From contig CAUYUJ010018702.1 in the NCBI GenBank assembly GCA_963575745.1, forward strand, positions 60,662-124,661: 64,000 nucleotides of DNA, in the 5' to 3' direction. Position numbers and translations under genes: made by a program. Shown in pieces: positions 1 to 10,580 of this stretch. A model generated the notes under the pieces. That model was not told the origin of the DNA. It made no database searches and was given only the letters and a program-made list of their open reading frames with translations. Position 1 is the stretch's first letter; each line of letters starts with the position of its first letter. This stretch comes from Prorocentrum cordatum (lineage: Eukaryota; Sar; Dinophyceae; Prorocentrales; Prorocentraceae).

Positions 1-231
1 TGTTTAACAATTTTCCTAATATCCGTCTTGTAGAGGGACACGCCCGACTTAAGAATAGGCGCTTTGCGAGTACGGTAGGTTCGTGCGGCGCCGGCGCGCG
101 CCAAAGTTTGTGACACCACGTCGATCGCTCAAACCTTGAACCGATCGCGGCACCGCTCCTCCAAAGTTGAACTCCGTCGGGCCCACAGGCGTTGCTATGT
201 CCCTCCGTGCTTCCGCGTCGCAGAGCTCCAA

Positions 232-361
232 CCTGGCATCGCTCGGACGTCCATTCCCTGTGTTTGTTCGGATTCGTGCGTGGTTTTTTCGCTAAATGAT
301 CAAGGATGCTCCTCGATGGCCCTCGCCGAAGGAAAAATGCACACGTCCGAGCGATGCCAAG
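232..361. repeat. Short inverted-repeat element, family B, copy 1
   Basis: A 16-bp perfect inverted repeat, GGCATCGCTCGGACGT (235-250) and its complement (343-358), bounds about 90 bp. The same arrangement recurs at 3158-3286 with two mismatches in one arm, and a more diverged copy lies at about 61115-61246. No clear target duplication was found, so calling it a MITE is inference. Confidence 0.6.
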
Positions 362-479
362 CAAACTGGAATGCCTTCACCGGCGCCGCTGGCCCGCCAA
401 CGCCGCACGAACCTACCGTAAAAGAACGCGCTCGGTGACCTGTCGGCGGCCGCTCGGGCCCGGCACAAGGCCCGACGTG

Positions 480-712
480 TTGAGCGGGGACCGACCGTCC
501 CGGCATTCCTATAGTCCTAGCACGAAATGTTCTTACAACCCAAAGGTTTTCTAATAACAGAAACAATGTTCTTAGAACATAAACCCGATGCGATAAAACA
601 AGACAGACTCCGCCAGAAACGTTATGAGAACATTGCCTGGGAACCACAAAAGGTTCTTAGAACATTGTTTGCTAGGGCTGCAGGCGAGCCAGGACGCTTC
701 GCCACTGCTTGA
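480..712. repeat. Dispersed repeat family C, copy 1
   Basis: About 230 bp that reappear at 6113-6345. Both copies begin near TTGAGC(G/A)GGGACCGACC, contain a TGTTCTTAGAACA-type palindrome, and end near AGCCAGGACGCTTCGCCACT. They differ by scattered substitutions. No coding capacity is visible. Confidence 0.65.
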
Positions 713-860
713 ACGTGGGTCGGCCGCGGCGGGTGCCCGCGGGGCCAGGCGCGTTCGGCGTCGGGGCTCGGCCGGCAGCTGAGAGCGGGCCGGGCTCGTC
801 GTCGTCGTGTCGCGGCGTCGTGGTGTCGGGGCCTCCGCCTGGGCCTCTCTGGCCTTACAG

Positions 861-1019
861 TGAAGTCGGGCCTGTCCCTCTGCAGGGGGAATATTTAAAA
901 CTAGTCCAGAAATAGTCGGGGACGATCTCTTGACCATTGTATGAACATGTTGGACTATTTTTGGAATCTGTTTGATTTTTCGCCCAAGATCCCCCTGTAG
1001 GGGGACATGCCCGAGCTAA
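861..1019. mobile_element. hAT-like MITE (family A), with 8-bp target duplication
   Basis: A 159-bp non-coding element. The left end reads TGAAGTCGGGCCTGTCCC and the right end is its imperfect complement, GGGGACATGCCCGAGCTAA. It is flanked by the direct repeat CCTTACAG (853-860 and 1020-1027). The terminal sequence recurs in at least seven other places in the window. An 8-bp duplication is typical of hAT (also P) superfamily insertions; the assignment is inference because no autonomous partner is seen. Confidence 0.8.
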
Positions 1020-1197
1020 CCTTACAGTCGGGGCGTTGGCCTAAGGAACCCTAAATAAGGAACGAGGGCCCTTTTCCGCATGAATTAAACTTGGATTTCC
1101 CATGGGAAACCTTAGGAAAGCCCAAGGCAAACGGTAAAACAATCAAGGAACACCGAGCCCCCCCAACGAAAAGCGTTCCTTCTTCAGCGCCCCGACT

Positions 1198-1356
1198 GTA
1201 GGTCGGGCATGTCCTCCTACAGACGAACTTTGCAGAAAAGACGGAAACTATTCAAAACAATACGCAGAAACAGTCAGAACTAGTCGAACATCGTTCCCAA
1301 AATACGCCTAAGGTATGTTTGAATACTTCTCCTGTGGAGGGACACGTCCGACTTCA
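1198..1356. mobile_element. MITE family A, second copy
   Basis: Left end GTAGGTCGGGCATGTCCTCC, right end complementary (GAGGGACACGTCCGACTTCA), about 159 bp. Flanking octamers CCCCGACT and CCCTGGCC share only 5 of 8 bases, so the duplication is decayed or absent. It forms the left part of a larger duplicated block with the copies near 4.5-4.9 kb. Confidence 0.6.
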
Positions 1357-1590
1357 CCCTGGCCTGCGGCCTCCCAGTCCTGCGCGGTGGCCCAGGCCTC
1401 CAGTCTCCCTGGCCTCCCGGGCCTCCCAGGACCCCCCCCGCCCCATCCAGCAGGCGGACTTTCGAGGACAAGTAAACATAGCCAAAACGTGCTCAAAAAT
1501 TATGAGAAGTGGAACAAAACACCGTCCCCACACGATTGTTTGACTATTGTTGGCTTTTCCTCCTGTAGAGGGACACTCCCGACTGAATCC
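1311..1590. repeat. Duplicated block: MITE end, GC-rich spacer, MITE
   Basis: This stretch matches about 4630-4895. Both hold the right end of one family A MITE, an approximately 80-bp spacer rich in CTGGCCTCCC, then a second degraded MITE. The spacer is nearly identical in the two copies, so the arrangement was copied as one piece, not built twice. Confidence 0.6.
1440..1587. mobile_element. MITE family A, degraded copy
   Basis: The right end (TCCTGTAGAGGGACACTCCC) is clear. The left end keeps only the internal GCAGGCGGACTTT part of the terminus and has lost the outer TAGGTCGGGC. The interior has the family's AT-rich run (CAAAA...CGTCCCCA...TTGACTATT). Confidence 0.5.
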
Positions 1591-1722
1591 AACTTCGGAT
1601 TGCTGGGTGTTCGTCGTCGTCGTCGTGTCGTGTCGTCGTGGCCTTCCCTGGCCTCCGTGCACTCGGACTCTCTCATTCGTCATGGATCTCGGACCTCCAT
1701 GACTTCCATCAAGGGCTCCCAC

Positions 1723-1757
1723 CTTCGCGCTTCGCGCTGCGCGAAGCGCGAAGTGCG
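1723..1757. repeat. Near-perfect palindrome rich in CTTCGCG
   Basis: The sequence folds on itself around CGCTGCGCG: the arm CTTCGCGCTTCGCG is followed by its complement CGCGAAGCGCGAAG. Hairpin potential only; no function is assigned. Confidence 0.5.
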
Positions 1758-2332
1758 AGTAACTTCGCGCTCTCGCGCCGCCTCCCAGGGGAGAAAAGGA
1801 GGATTAGGAGGAAGCGGAGCCGAACCGCGAAGCGCAAACAACTTCGCGCCCTCGAGGGCGCCCTTGTCCATGCACCTGCCCCTCCCCCACGCTTCTCCTT
1901 TCCCTCGCCGCTCCTTCGCGCGAGAGCCTGGGCATGCGTGTCACTTGTTCTGGCGCCGCGCAAGACAGTACGTGGCTGGGAACGCGCCTCCTACGGAGGC
2001 ATGGGGCCTCTCGCAGGGACACGGAGGGGCGCCTCAGCGAACCGCCGAGGGCTTCAACGAGGCCCCCTGCAGTCTTCTCAGGAAGCAGCCCCCCCCCGAG
2101 CACCCCCCCTGCCCCGAAGTCTGTCTCGAGGCGTGCCCCTCCCTCCCCCGCCCCCCTGGACATCTCGATACACATTTCTCCCCGCGGGGCCGCTTTCCCA
2201 TCACGAGCCGTTCTTTTTGGAAAGCGCGCGGGGCCCAAAACGAGCTCCCAGAGGGCCGCCGGGTCTCACCAGCTGGACGCGACGACACGGGCGAATGAGC
2301 ACAGCCGCATGTTAAGGGGCCCCAGAACACAC

Positions 2333-2470
2333 AAATAAATACACACAAATAAAAAGATTCCCCATCTTTTCCTATATTTCCTGGGTTTCTGTCTTCCCCC
2401 CATTTCCCATATTTTCCCAGATCTTCCTGGGGATCAACGATTCATTGTGTCTGTGTGTGTGTTTTCCCCT
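2333..2470. repeat. Dispersed repeat family D, copy 1
   Basis: Begins with an ATAAATACACACAAATAAA-like run, then GATTCCCCAT and TTTCTGTCTTCCCCC, and ends near TCATTGTGTCTGTGTG. Related copies lie at 4147-4290 and 63580-63695. Non-coding. Confidence 0.6.
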
Positions 2471-2599
2471 CCTGAGGCATGGGGGAGCCGCGCGCGTCCA
2501 GGGACGCTCGTGGCCCACGCCCTCGGCGAGGCCCACGAACAAATGCGCGCAGGGGCTGACTCCGCCCGCCCGGCCCCTATTTGGCGGCGCGCAGGGGGG

Positions 2600-2735
2600 G
2601 GTAGGGGGAGGGGGGAAGGCTTCTTAGAAGCACCCCTGCTTCTTAGAAGGCCTGGGCCTTACGTCTATGGAGAGGGCCCGCGCCTGCTAAGAAGCAGGGG
2701 TGCTTCCAAGAAGCCTTCCCCCCTCCCCCTACCCC
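2600..2735. repeat. Foldback element, CTTCTTAGAAG type
   Basis: Long inverted repeat. The left arm (about 2606-2650, GGGGGAAGGCTTCTTAGAAG) pairs with the right arm (about 2682-2728, ending CCAAGAAGCCTTCCCCCC) around a loop of roughly 30 bases. Related foldback segments occur at 5958-6105, 6930-7000, 54340-54400, 54780-54905 and 57170-57355. Confidence 0.65.
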
Positions 2736-2799
2736 CCTCTGCGCGTTGCCGACCTATCCCAAACACCCCACACGCCATGTGATTTCAGGACCGGCTCTG

Positions 2800-3045
2800 C
2801 ATCCTGAGTTGCTATTCGAGGGCCCCCGGAGGTTATGCTGTTCCCATGCTGCTTAAGGACTGCATCCCAGAAATAAGTTCGAGCACCCCGAAAAGTGTCA
2901 AAAGAGGGTCGAAGCAGTGTCGAAACAGTGTCGGGCGAGTGTCTCCCAGGGCCCGACAGGTGAAAGCCCTTGAGTTTCGGTACCTTCCTGGTGATCAGGG
3001 CTATAGCAGGTTGGACCATCATGACCTGGAGGCCGAAGATGGCCG
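2800..3045. repeat. Dispersed repeat family E, copy 1
   Basis: Contains the ordered landmarks CATCCCAGAAATAA, GAGCACCC, AGTGTCGAAACAGTGTCG, CCCAGGGCCCGACA, TTTCGGTACCTTCC and AGGTTGGACCATCAT. The same landmarks occur in the same order at 4295-4470 and 62236-62425. Non-coding. Confidence 0.6.
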
Positions 3046-3157
3046 CAAGCCTGGGGTGCTGACCCCCGCGCGACTCTCCGCGGGGGGCTCTGGCACCGCC
3101 GCCTCCGATTTGGACGCCTGAACTGGGCACGGAAAGAATAAGTACAATGCCCAACAC

Positions 3158-3286
3158 TCGCCATCGATCGGACGTCCATTCTCCGTGCATTTTTCGATTT
3201 CGTGCGTGTATTTCCCGCTAAATGATCAAAGATACTCCTCGATGGTCCTCGCCAAGAAAAAATGCACACGTCCGAGCGATGCCAAG
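3158..3286. repeat. Short inverted-repeat element, family B, copy 2
   Basis: Matches 232-361. Arms GCCATCGATCGGACGT (3160-3175) and ACGTCCGAGCGATGCC (3268-3283) enclose a related centre (GCTAAATGATCAA, CTCCTCGATGG). Confidence 0.6.
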
Positions 3287-3647
3287 AAAAGCAAATGTTG
3301 CCCCAAACCAACAGCGGCCGCTGTTGGGCAGGCGGCCTTCTGTCTCGCATGGACGCAGGCCGCGGCGGCGCGGACAGCGAGTCCTCTTCCAAAGGAGCAG
3401 GAACTGCTGTGGGGCATTGTACCCACTCTTTCGGTGCCCACTTCGTTCGTGCAGATCCACGGGGGGCTCTGGTACCGCCGCCTCCGAGGACAGACGCGGC
3501 GCGCCTCGCTCCGCCGCCGCCGCCTCGGCGCCGCCGACCTCCAGCAAAAGCGCGCCCCCGGAACCCGGCGCCAGCGTCACCCGCAGCGACGGGTCCACTG
3601 GCCCCGACGCCGGCAGCCGCCAGCCTGGTGGGGAGGGCCGCCTCGGG

Positions 3648-3690
3648 AGGAGGAGGAGGAGGAGGAGGAGGAGGAGGAGGAGGAGGCCCC
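3648..3690. repeat. (GAG)n microsatellite
   Basis: Uninterrupted GAG/AGG tract inside GC-rich DNA. It produces long Glu, Arg or Gly reading frames that are not genes. Confidence 0.9.
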
Positions 3691-4146
3691 GCCCTGCATG
3701 AACGCGCCCAAAGGGGAGAGTCGCACGGGCAGGGCCGGCCGGTTAAACAGCGGGGAGACAGCGTGCAGTGTAGGACTCGGCATCGGGCCAGAGGCGTGCT
3801 AAGATCTCCGGTAACTGGTTAACAATATTTCAAGTTCACGCGCGCGGAGCGGCCCCTGGTTGCCCCCGGACGAAAAGTACCCCGGCAAGGTCCTGGGAGA
3901 AGCCACCAGAGCACTCCAGGGGAGGGCCATTTTTGTCGACACCCCTCACGAGGATCGTGGCCTCCGAAGGGGGAGCCGCAATCGACTACCCCCCCTCCCG
4001 CCCCAAGAGGCGCCAAAGAGCCCCCAAGGCCCTGGGGGCCCCCAAGACGCCGCCAAGGCGCCCCAAGAGACTCCCAAGAGGTCCCCAAGAGGCCCCCAAG
4101 AGGTCCTAAAGAGGGCTCCAGGGCCGGCGGCATGAGCGAAGCGATT

Positions 4147-4290
4147 CAATAAAAACCATACAAATAACTGGATTCCCCATATTTTCCAATATGTTCTGGG
4201 CTTCTATCTTCCCCCCCACTGCCCATATTTTCCCATATTTTCGGGGGAATCGGTGATGAATTGTGTCTGTCTGTTTTTGCCTCCTCCCGA
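4147..4290. repeat. Dispersed repeat family D, copy 2
   Basis: Same order of landmarks as 2333-2470: an AATAAAAACCATACAAATAA-like start, GATTCCCCAT, TCTTCCCCCCC, GGTGATGAATTGTGTCTG. Confidence 0.6.
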
Positions 4291-4294
4291 GTCG

Positions 4295-4470
4295 TCCCCA
4301 TCGTACTTCAGGACCGCATCCCAAAAATAATCCCGAGCACCCAGCAAAGTCTTTAAGCAGCGACTGCCCGACACGTGTAAGCCCTCCAGTTTCGGCACTC
4401 TCCTGGTGCTCGAAGTTCTCGCAGGTGATCAGGGCTGAAGTAGGTTGGAACCTCCTAAATCTGGAGGGTC
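4295..4470. repeat. Dispersed repeat family E, copy 2
   Basis: Same landmark order as 2800-3045, shorter because of internal deletions. It directly adjoins the MITE that starts at 4480. Confidence 0.55.
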
Positions 4471-4479
4471 GCCTTGGCT

Positions 4480-4675
4480 TTAGGTCGGGCATGTCCCCAC
4501 ATGTTGATTTGTGGCAACAAATAAGACATACCCCAAACATGCTAAAACATATGAAAACATTCTAGAAAAATCGCCCCCAGACTTCTACAATTGTATATGT
4601 ATATATATATATATGTATAAAGCAAAGAAGACGATGTTTGAATATTTCTCCTGTAAGGGGACACGCCCGACTTAA
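4480..4675. mobile_element. MITE family A, copy with AT insertion
   Basis: Left end TTAGGTCGGGCATGTCCCC, right end GGGGACACGCCCGACTTAA. At 196 bp it is longer than its relatives because of an (AT)n stretch near 4600-4618. Flanking octamers CCTTGGCT (4472-4479) and CCCTGGCC (4676-4683) agree at 6 of 8 positions, a decayed target duplication. Confidence 0.7.
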
Positions 4676-4754
4676 CCCTGGCCTGCGGCCTCCCAGTCCT
4701 GCGCGGTGGCCCAGGCCTCCAGTCTCCCTGGCCTCCCATGGCCCCCCCCTGCCC

Positions 4755-4895
4755 ATCCTACAGGCGGACTTTGGAGGACAAATGAAAATTACCAAACAAA
4801 AATATGCAACAATGGTCCAGGGTACTACAAAAAACCGTCCCCATAGTATGTTTTAAACTATTTTTGAATGTTCCTCCTGTAGAGGGACACCCCCC
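4755..4895. mobile_element. MITE family A, degraded copy
   Basis: Starts within the terminus at TACAGGCGGACTTTGGAGGAC and ends TCCTCCTGTAGAGGGACACC, where the outer end is lost in a C-run. Partner of the copy at 1440-1587 in the duplicated block. Confidence 0.55.
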
Positions 4896-5739
4896 CCATC
4901 GGCGGCCGCAGGGCGGCAGCGCGGCCCGCCACATTCACGGATTTGGCGCGCGGTCGCCAAATCCATGGATCTGGGGAGGTGCCCTCCTCAAAACTCCAGC
5001 CAAAAATGCCGCCTCGCTCGGCGGTGGAAATACGCGATTTCCCCTGGAACCGGGACCCGTCGCTAATCCGCGCCCCCTTGATTCATGTTTGCGATCGCCT
5101 GAATCTGGAGGTCGGTATCGTTTAACCGATCCCCATCCCCATCCCCAATCCCCTCGAGACCCCCACCACATTACCCCCGAGTTGGGGATACGCCCATCGA
5201 AATCCGAAGGGAACTGCCTACGTCCCCATCTAGGAAGGTAAATCGGCCAGTGGGGCCCAGGCCACGCCGCTGGGGATCGGGATCGGTCAAACGATACTCA
5301 GGAGGGTCGCCTTGGCTTTTGCCCCCCCCCCCCCCCCCCCCTCGGCAGCCCGAAGGCGGCGGCGCGGCCCGGTCCACGCTGCGGCCGAAGGCGAAGACCG
5401 TGTCGCCGCCGACCTCGAGGCCGACCCACCACCCGCACTGCGCGGGGCCGTCCCTGCTCGGCGGCGCGCCGCGGGGGGGGAAGGCGGCGCGGCACAGAGG
5501 GGAGATGGGGCGCGGGCCCCTCCTGGGCCCCGGGGCCGTCGAGAACGGCTCAGAGGATGAAGAGCTGGCTCATGGGGGGAAATGCCCTGAGGGGCTCCCC
5601 CCCAGGACCCCCTCCCCCATGCAGGATCCACAACCAGACCGCTCAAACCCGATCCAACGGGTCCGATCCCCTCCAGAGTACGGGGGCACGCCGCTGATTG
5701 GAGATGAGGAAGGATACTACGAGAGAGGATGGAGGGGGA

Positions 5740-5845
5740 TAAGGAAGAGGAGGAGGAGGAGGAGGAGGAGGAGGAGGAGGAGGAGGAGGAGGAGGGGGAG
5801 GGGAAGGGAGGAGGAGGAGGAGGGGGAGGAGGAGGATCCAGATCT
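5740..5845. repeat. (GAG)n microsatellite
   Basis: About 100 bp of GAG/GGA repeats. Confidence 0.9.
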
Positions 5846-5957
5846 TCCAGGGAGGCTCGAAGATATCACCTGGACCTGGATGCCCAAATCCTGGTCGAGG
5901 TTCTGAGCAATCCAGATAGGTCGATGGGTCTCTGGAGTGCTATATCTCAGCACTCTG

Positions 5958-6105
5958 GAAGGCCAGGGGAGAAGGCCCTCTCAAAGGCGGCGGGGCTTCT
6001 CAGCAGCCCCTGGGCCTCCTGAGAAGTGTTCTGTGCCTTCGGGGAAGGCTTGGGGCACTTCTCGGGAGGCCCGGGAACTGCCGAGCCTTCTGAAGAGGCC
6101 CGCCC
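5958..6105. repeat. Foldback element, CTTCTnAGAAG type
   Basis: Complementary short blocks (GAAGGCCCTC, GGGGCTTCTCAG, CCTCCTGAGAAG, GAGCCTTCTGAAGAGGCCC) give several nested hairpins. Abuts repeat family C at 6113. Confidence 0.45.
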
Positions 6106-6112
6106 CCCCAGT

Positions 6113-6345
6113 TGAGCAGGGACCGACCATCCCGGCACTCGTATAGTCCTACCACGAGATGTTCTGAGAACTCACAAATGTTCTAATAACAAAAACAAGA
6201 TTCTTGGAGCATCAACCCGATGTGATAAAACAAGACAGCCCCAGCCTGAAATGTTCTGAGAACATCTCGTGGAAACCACAAACGGTTCTCAGAGCATTGC
6301 TTGGTGGGGCTATGTGGGGAGCCAGGACGCTTCGCCACTGCTCGA
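6113..6345. repeat. Dispersed repeat family C, copy 2
   Basis: Matches 480-712 over its length. Confidence 0.65.
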
Positions 6346-7077
6346 CTCTGACTTCCCCCCTGGGCTCGCCGCCGACCTGTGGCCCACCAACGAGGTCACT
6401 GCTTGTGTTGTGGTCGGGGCAAGGGCTCCCTTGGTGTTACTCGTGTTGCAGGCCCACGCGAGTGCACGTTTCCCCAATCAGCGCTTGCACGGAAGGGGTC
6501 CCAGCGGAAATCGAAAACTTTGGCAACATTTTCTTGCCGATCTTGGGTCACCCGCTGGGTTTCCGGGCTCCCGGCTCCGGGTTCCCAAATTCCTGGTGTT
6601 TAGTTCGGGGCCGATGTCGGCGGGTTCCGGGTTCCCGGGTTCCCGGTCGATCTCCTCATCGATCTCTTTATCGACCCCATTTCAAACCATCCACTGAATG
6701 GGGTTTTTCTCTGCTGTAATCCCACCAGCCCTCTGGGCGTCGGTGGTTTAGAGCGTTTCCTCTTCCACCCCTCTTTCTTCCCCTTTGGGGGTACACCCCT
6801 CCCCCCTAATTATACCCCCTCCCATGGACCTTGACAGGGGGTTTCGCGAGTCGTCGGGGCGTCCAAAACCATCCACTGATTGGGTTGTTTCTCTGCTGTA
6901 ATTCCTTACTCTAGCCATTCTGTCCGCAAGGATTCCCACGCCTCTCCTCAGAAGGCCCAGGAACTTCCGAGCCTTCCGAAAAGGCCCGCCTCCTCGCCCT
7001 TGCCTCCGAAGAGAGGGGCGCGAGGAGGGAGGGAGGGAGGCAAGCTGCGAGGTTTCCCCCGGGACCGTATGCGCCCC

Positions 7078-7145
7078 GAAGAGGAGGAGGAGGAGGAGGA
7101 GGAGGAGGAGGAGGAGGAGGAGGAGGAGGAGGAGGAGGAGGAGGA
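7078..7145. repeat. (GAG)n tract at the 3' edge of the LINE
   Basis: Uninterrupted GAG repeats directly downstream of the last recognisable LINE coding sequence (minus strand). A GGA tract also lies immediately upstream of the LINE 5' end (50456 on), so the element sits between two tracts of the same repeat. Confidence 0.85.
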
Positions 7146-7214
7146 TTGCACGCCCATAGGGGGGAAGAGGAGAGAGAGGGGTCCAAAAACACCCAAGGGG
7201 GCCCATCGGAGAGG

Positions 7215-7660
7215 ACCTTTTTGTCACCACGGTGCGGCTCGGACAGGCAGCGCACCGTGGGCCAGCGTCAGGGCCCCCTTCGGTAAAATCATCGTCGAGC
7301 TCGACCACAGCAGGTCGGACACGCAACTCCCTTCCAAGCTCGCGGGCCTCCGCCTCATTGAGCCCGAAGGCCTGGAGACAGTCAGCCATGCAGAGAGAGG
7401 CGGCTCCCGAAAACTGCTGGGCCCTCGAAGCCCTGCTCGTCGGCTGGGGCCCCCAACCTCCGACCAGGAAACGAGAATCGAAAAGCTCACGAGCCAGGGC
7501 CCCAGGAGATCTCGGGGGTCCCAGCCGCCGCGCCCGATTCGGGTGCTTGAACTTAACAAAACTCGACGTGTTCTTTTTGCCAGGGCCGACCAGCGAGTGA
7601 GCCGAGCCCTGGCATCCAGCGTGCAAGCCCCTGGAACCTGTGGCCACAGTTGCATAGCTG
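7215..7660 (-). pseudogene. LINE polyprotein C-terminus, frameshifted
   Basis: After the RNase H frame, a second minus-strand frame carries STCGSYATVATGSRGLHAGC, a Cys pattern (CxxCG then a distant C) that commonly closes dinoflagellate LINE proteins. It continues with an ordinary mixed-composition sequence (ELFDSRFLVGGW, ADCLQAFGLNEAEARELG, AVVELDDDFTEGG) to about 7215. The frame differs from that of the RNase H upstream, so at least one frameshift lies near 7.65-7.8 kb. Confidence 0.55.
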
Positions 7661-8790
7661 CCACAGGTGGAGCAAAAGAGGAGGGGGGGTGGTCCTCTCC
7701 CTCCTCCGCTGGCTCCACAGGAAACTCAAGCAGGCAGTGGCCCCCCTCCTTCCACGGCTGCGTGCTTCGGGCGCCCTGTCCAGGAATCTCTCCAGCGAGG
7801 CGGCAGCCGCAGGGTCGGGGGCCATCGGGACCTCACCGCAAGGGGGGGGCGCAGCTGCCTCGCCCTCGGCCCGAGCCCACTCGAGCCGAGCGTCGTGATC
7901 CGAGGGGAGATCCAGGGAGACCAAAGAGAGGCCCTGGGCACCTACATTGTCGTAGACCCCGAGCTCACTGCAGTGGACTTCCGCACGCGTTATGAACTGC
8001 AACACCTCTCGGGCCAGCAAAAGGCAACCCTTAGCTAAGAGGGTGTCCCGTTCATCATGCTGGGCAAGCGAGCCCCCCAACTTGGCCAGCCTATCAGCAC
8101 CGTGGTTGCCAGTGCGTTCGAAACCTGACAAAAGGCCGTCTCTGACATCCTGAGCCGAGGCGTGAGCAGGAACCTTCTTAAACCTGGCCCCCTCAAGGCC
8201 TCCCGAAGCCCAAGACTGGGACCAGAGGTGGGCCCTGGGGTTAGCCGAGGAGACCGAGCGCGCTGTGTTTTTGCAACAGTCAAGCGTGCCCTTGCAATCA
8301 GAGTACAGAGTGACATCGCCAGCACACAGCTTTGAGACGATGAAAACACTATAGTCCTCGCCGTCGCGCGCCACCTGATCAGGCAAGGTGGCTGGGGGCA
8401 CAGAACCATGCCACTCCGCTATGCACCTGCGTGACTCATCGAAGACGGTAACTCCCCATCCAACAACACGCAAGGACGGGAACAGTCCGTCTCGGCCTGA
8501 CGCATCGCAGAAAACATGTCCCTCGGAAAGCATGAGCGGCCCTGCAAGGCCGCCCTCAACGCGAAACTCCGTGGACGGGTCCCAGGGTTTCCTGGCCAGA
8601 AGCTGGCACGGGTCAGGACAGATACCTCGGGAAAAACGTTCTTGCAACTCGACACTGCAGGTTGACACTCTGCTGGCTGCACGCTGCACGCACACGGGGA
8701 GGTTGTCACGGCGCCAGGCCGCCCTGGCCTGGCACTGAAAATGGCGATGAAACAAGGTGCCTCGCTCTCCACAAATCAGGCATTCTGGCG
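7553..8790 (-). pseudogene. LINE RNase H domain with upstream zinc-binding motif
   Basis: RNase H cleaves the RNA strand of the RNA/DNA hybrid made during retrotransposition. A zinc-binding type motif (ECLICGERGTLFHRHFQC) lies at about 8738-8790. The RNase H fold follows in the same frame: VFCDASGRDG holds the first catalytic Asp, GEDYSVF the likely Glu, LYSDCKGTLDCC the second Asp, and GNHGADRLAKLG the final Asp motif. These four motifs in order are diagnostic. The frame runs to a stop at 7553, but the natural C-terminus continues in another frame, so the copy is broken. It sits directly 3' of the reverse transcriptase. Confidence 0.75.
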
Positions 8791-8940
8791 CCAGCTCAGG
8801 ATCATGCTCACTGAGTCTGTGCTGGCAACAGTGAGAACCCAGAAGGAGTCCTCTGAGCGTGCGCTGCTCTCTGACCCCCCACGAACCACCCGTCCCAACC
8901 GCCTCGTCCTCCCCGTCAATTCTTCGATGCAGCCGCTCAT

Positions 8941-10505
8941 TCAGCGGTCGCCAAACAAAGTTCTGCGCGCCAGGCCTTGCCTGGCCCTATTTTGCCCAAG
9001 GCCGCAATGTCCGAAAACCTTCGCGCCGAAAAGCGCGCTCGCCTGGCCAAGAAAGCGGACGAGACCTGAGTCAGGTCCCACACCTGTCCCTGGGCCTCCT
9101 GCACCAAAAAAGGTCACTGGAAGACAAACCCGATCCTCAGGCAGGTTAAGACCAGTGCGGACACGGGGTCCTTGACCAGGGTCCAGGGTTTCGGCCCCTG
9201 GGCGACCTCCTGGGCTTTCGCAAACAAAAATGAAAAGGGCGCGCTCAGACAGCCTGCCATGTTTTAGAACCTGAACATACGTCTTGATCGCGTCAGCAGA
9301 GACTTGCACCAAAGGATCTCGCGACCAACCCCCACGCGTACACATCGAAGCCAATCCGAGCGAGCATCCTTTGGGCAGCCTCCCCTCGGCTTTGACAGCC
9401 GCAACTCTTAAACTCTTCAGCTTTCCATCAGGCAGCCCCTGGATGTTGGCCCCCCAGAGAGCCTTGGCGGTGATCCCAGCCCGAAAAATTCCCCCCGTCG
9501 GGGCACCAGCCTCGCGGAGGCTGAGGACCCTGGCCACCTTGGCCTGGGCCTCTAGGAAAAGGGCCTGGTGGGTCGACACTCGCCGCCTTGCCCCGTCCGT
9601 CGCGTCCCCTCCAAGGTCGCGGTGGACAGATGCCCTGGCCTCTGTAGGGAGCTGGCAGCACGATGCAAGCTGGTTGGCCAGGGGGGCTGACGACGCCAGG
9701 AGCCCAAGCTTGTTCCAGGCAATCGGGAGGCCCCTAGCCTGGAAATCTTGGGTGACCAGGTTGAAAGCCGACGAAAGCTCAGTGCACACCGTGGCCTGGC
9801 CTCCGATGGGCTGAAACGAAACATCATCAATGACACTTTTCAAGGTGACCGTTGGGCACGTCGAAACCACTCTGCGCAAAACCGACACGAACATGCGGCG
9901 AGCAAGCGAGGTGGCCCCCGAACAGCCAGCAATGACGGAGCCATTCGGCGAGGCGATCCTGGAGATCGCCCCCTGCCAAGATACCCGCCTCGGGGAACGG
10001 TGCACCGTGCAATGAGCCCTCAAAAGGGCCTTCGGAAAGGCCACCTGCGCAGCTGCCGCTAGCAGCTCGGCGTGGCTGATATGTACCCGAAACTAAACCT
10101 CTAGTTTCCCGAGCAAAAGCGGCCATGGCATTGTGTACCCAAGCGCTCTTGTCACAGGCAGTGGACGTGCTCATCCCCCAGAAAAAAAGGGGCGTCCAGC
10201 TCCCTTTCCCACGCCGCGCATCTAGCATGCCGAATCCTGCTCCACACTCGGGCCCAGAGGGGGAGGAGGCCAATAGGCCTGACCCCCCCCCCCGACGGTT
10301 TCGGAAGAAACACGATCACGACGAGCCACAACGGGCCCACCGAAGGGTCCCGTTCCCAGGCCGTGAGGAGATCGGCGAAGGCCTCGACGAGCGCGGGGGA
10401 GACCTGCAGGAGGAGCTGGGGGCGAACAGAATCCCACCCCAGGCCCGTGTCTGGGGGAAACGACTTGGCTGCCGCCAGGACCTCCTCCGAGGTAATCGGC
10501 GGCAA
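8941..10505 (-). pseudogene. LINE reverse transcriptase, frameshifted
   Basis: Two frames cover one RT. The N-terminal part (10152-10505) has ITSEEVLAAAKSFPPDTGLG and the fingers/palm signature VFLPKPSGGGVRPIGLLP. The C-terminal part (8941-10044) has the strand-switch block GSVIAGCSGATSLARRMF and the active-site pair in VIDDVSF (about 9823-9828, equivalent of YxDD), followed by thumb sequence. Between them (10044-10152) the frame changes through LVSGTYQ, so at least one indel has disabled it. Downstream the same frame reads on to 8941, next to the RNase H. Family assignment is firm; the clade is not. Confidence 0.75.
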
Positions 10506-10580
10506 GCTATCTTCGCACCTCCAGTCCCAAGGCGGAGGCTCGCCAGCTCGATTATCTTTGCACCAGATCGGCAGCCACTC

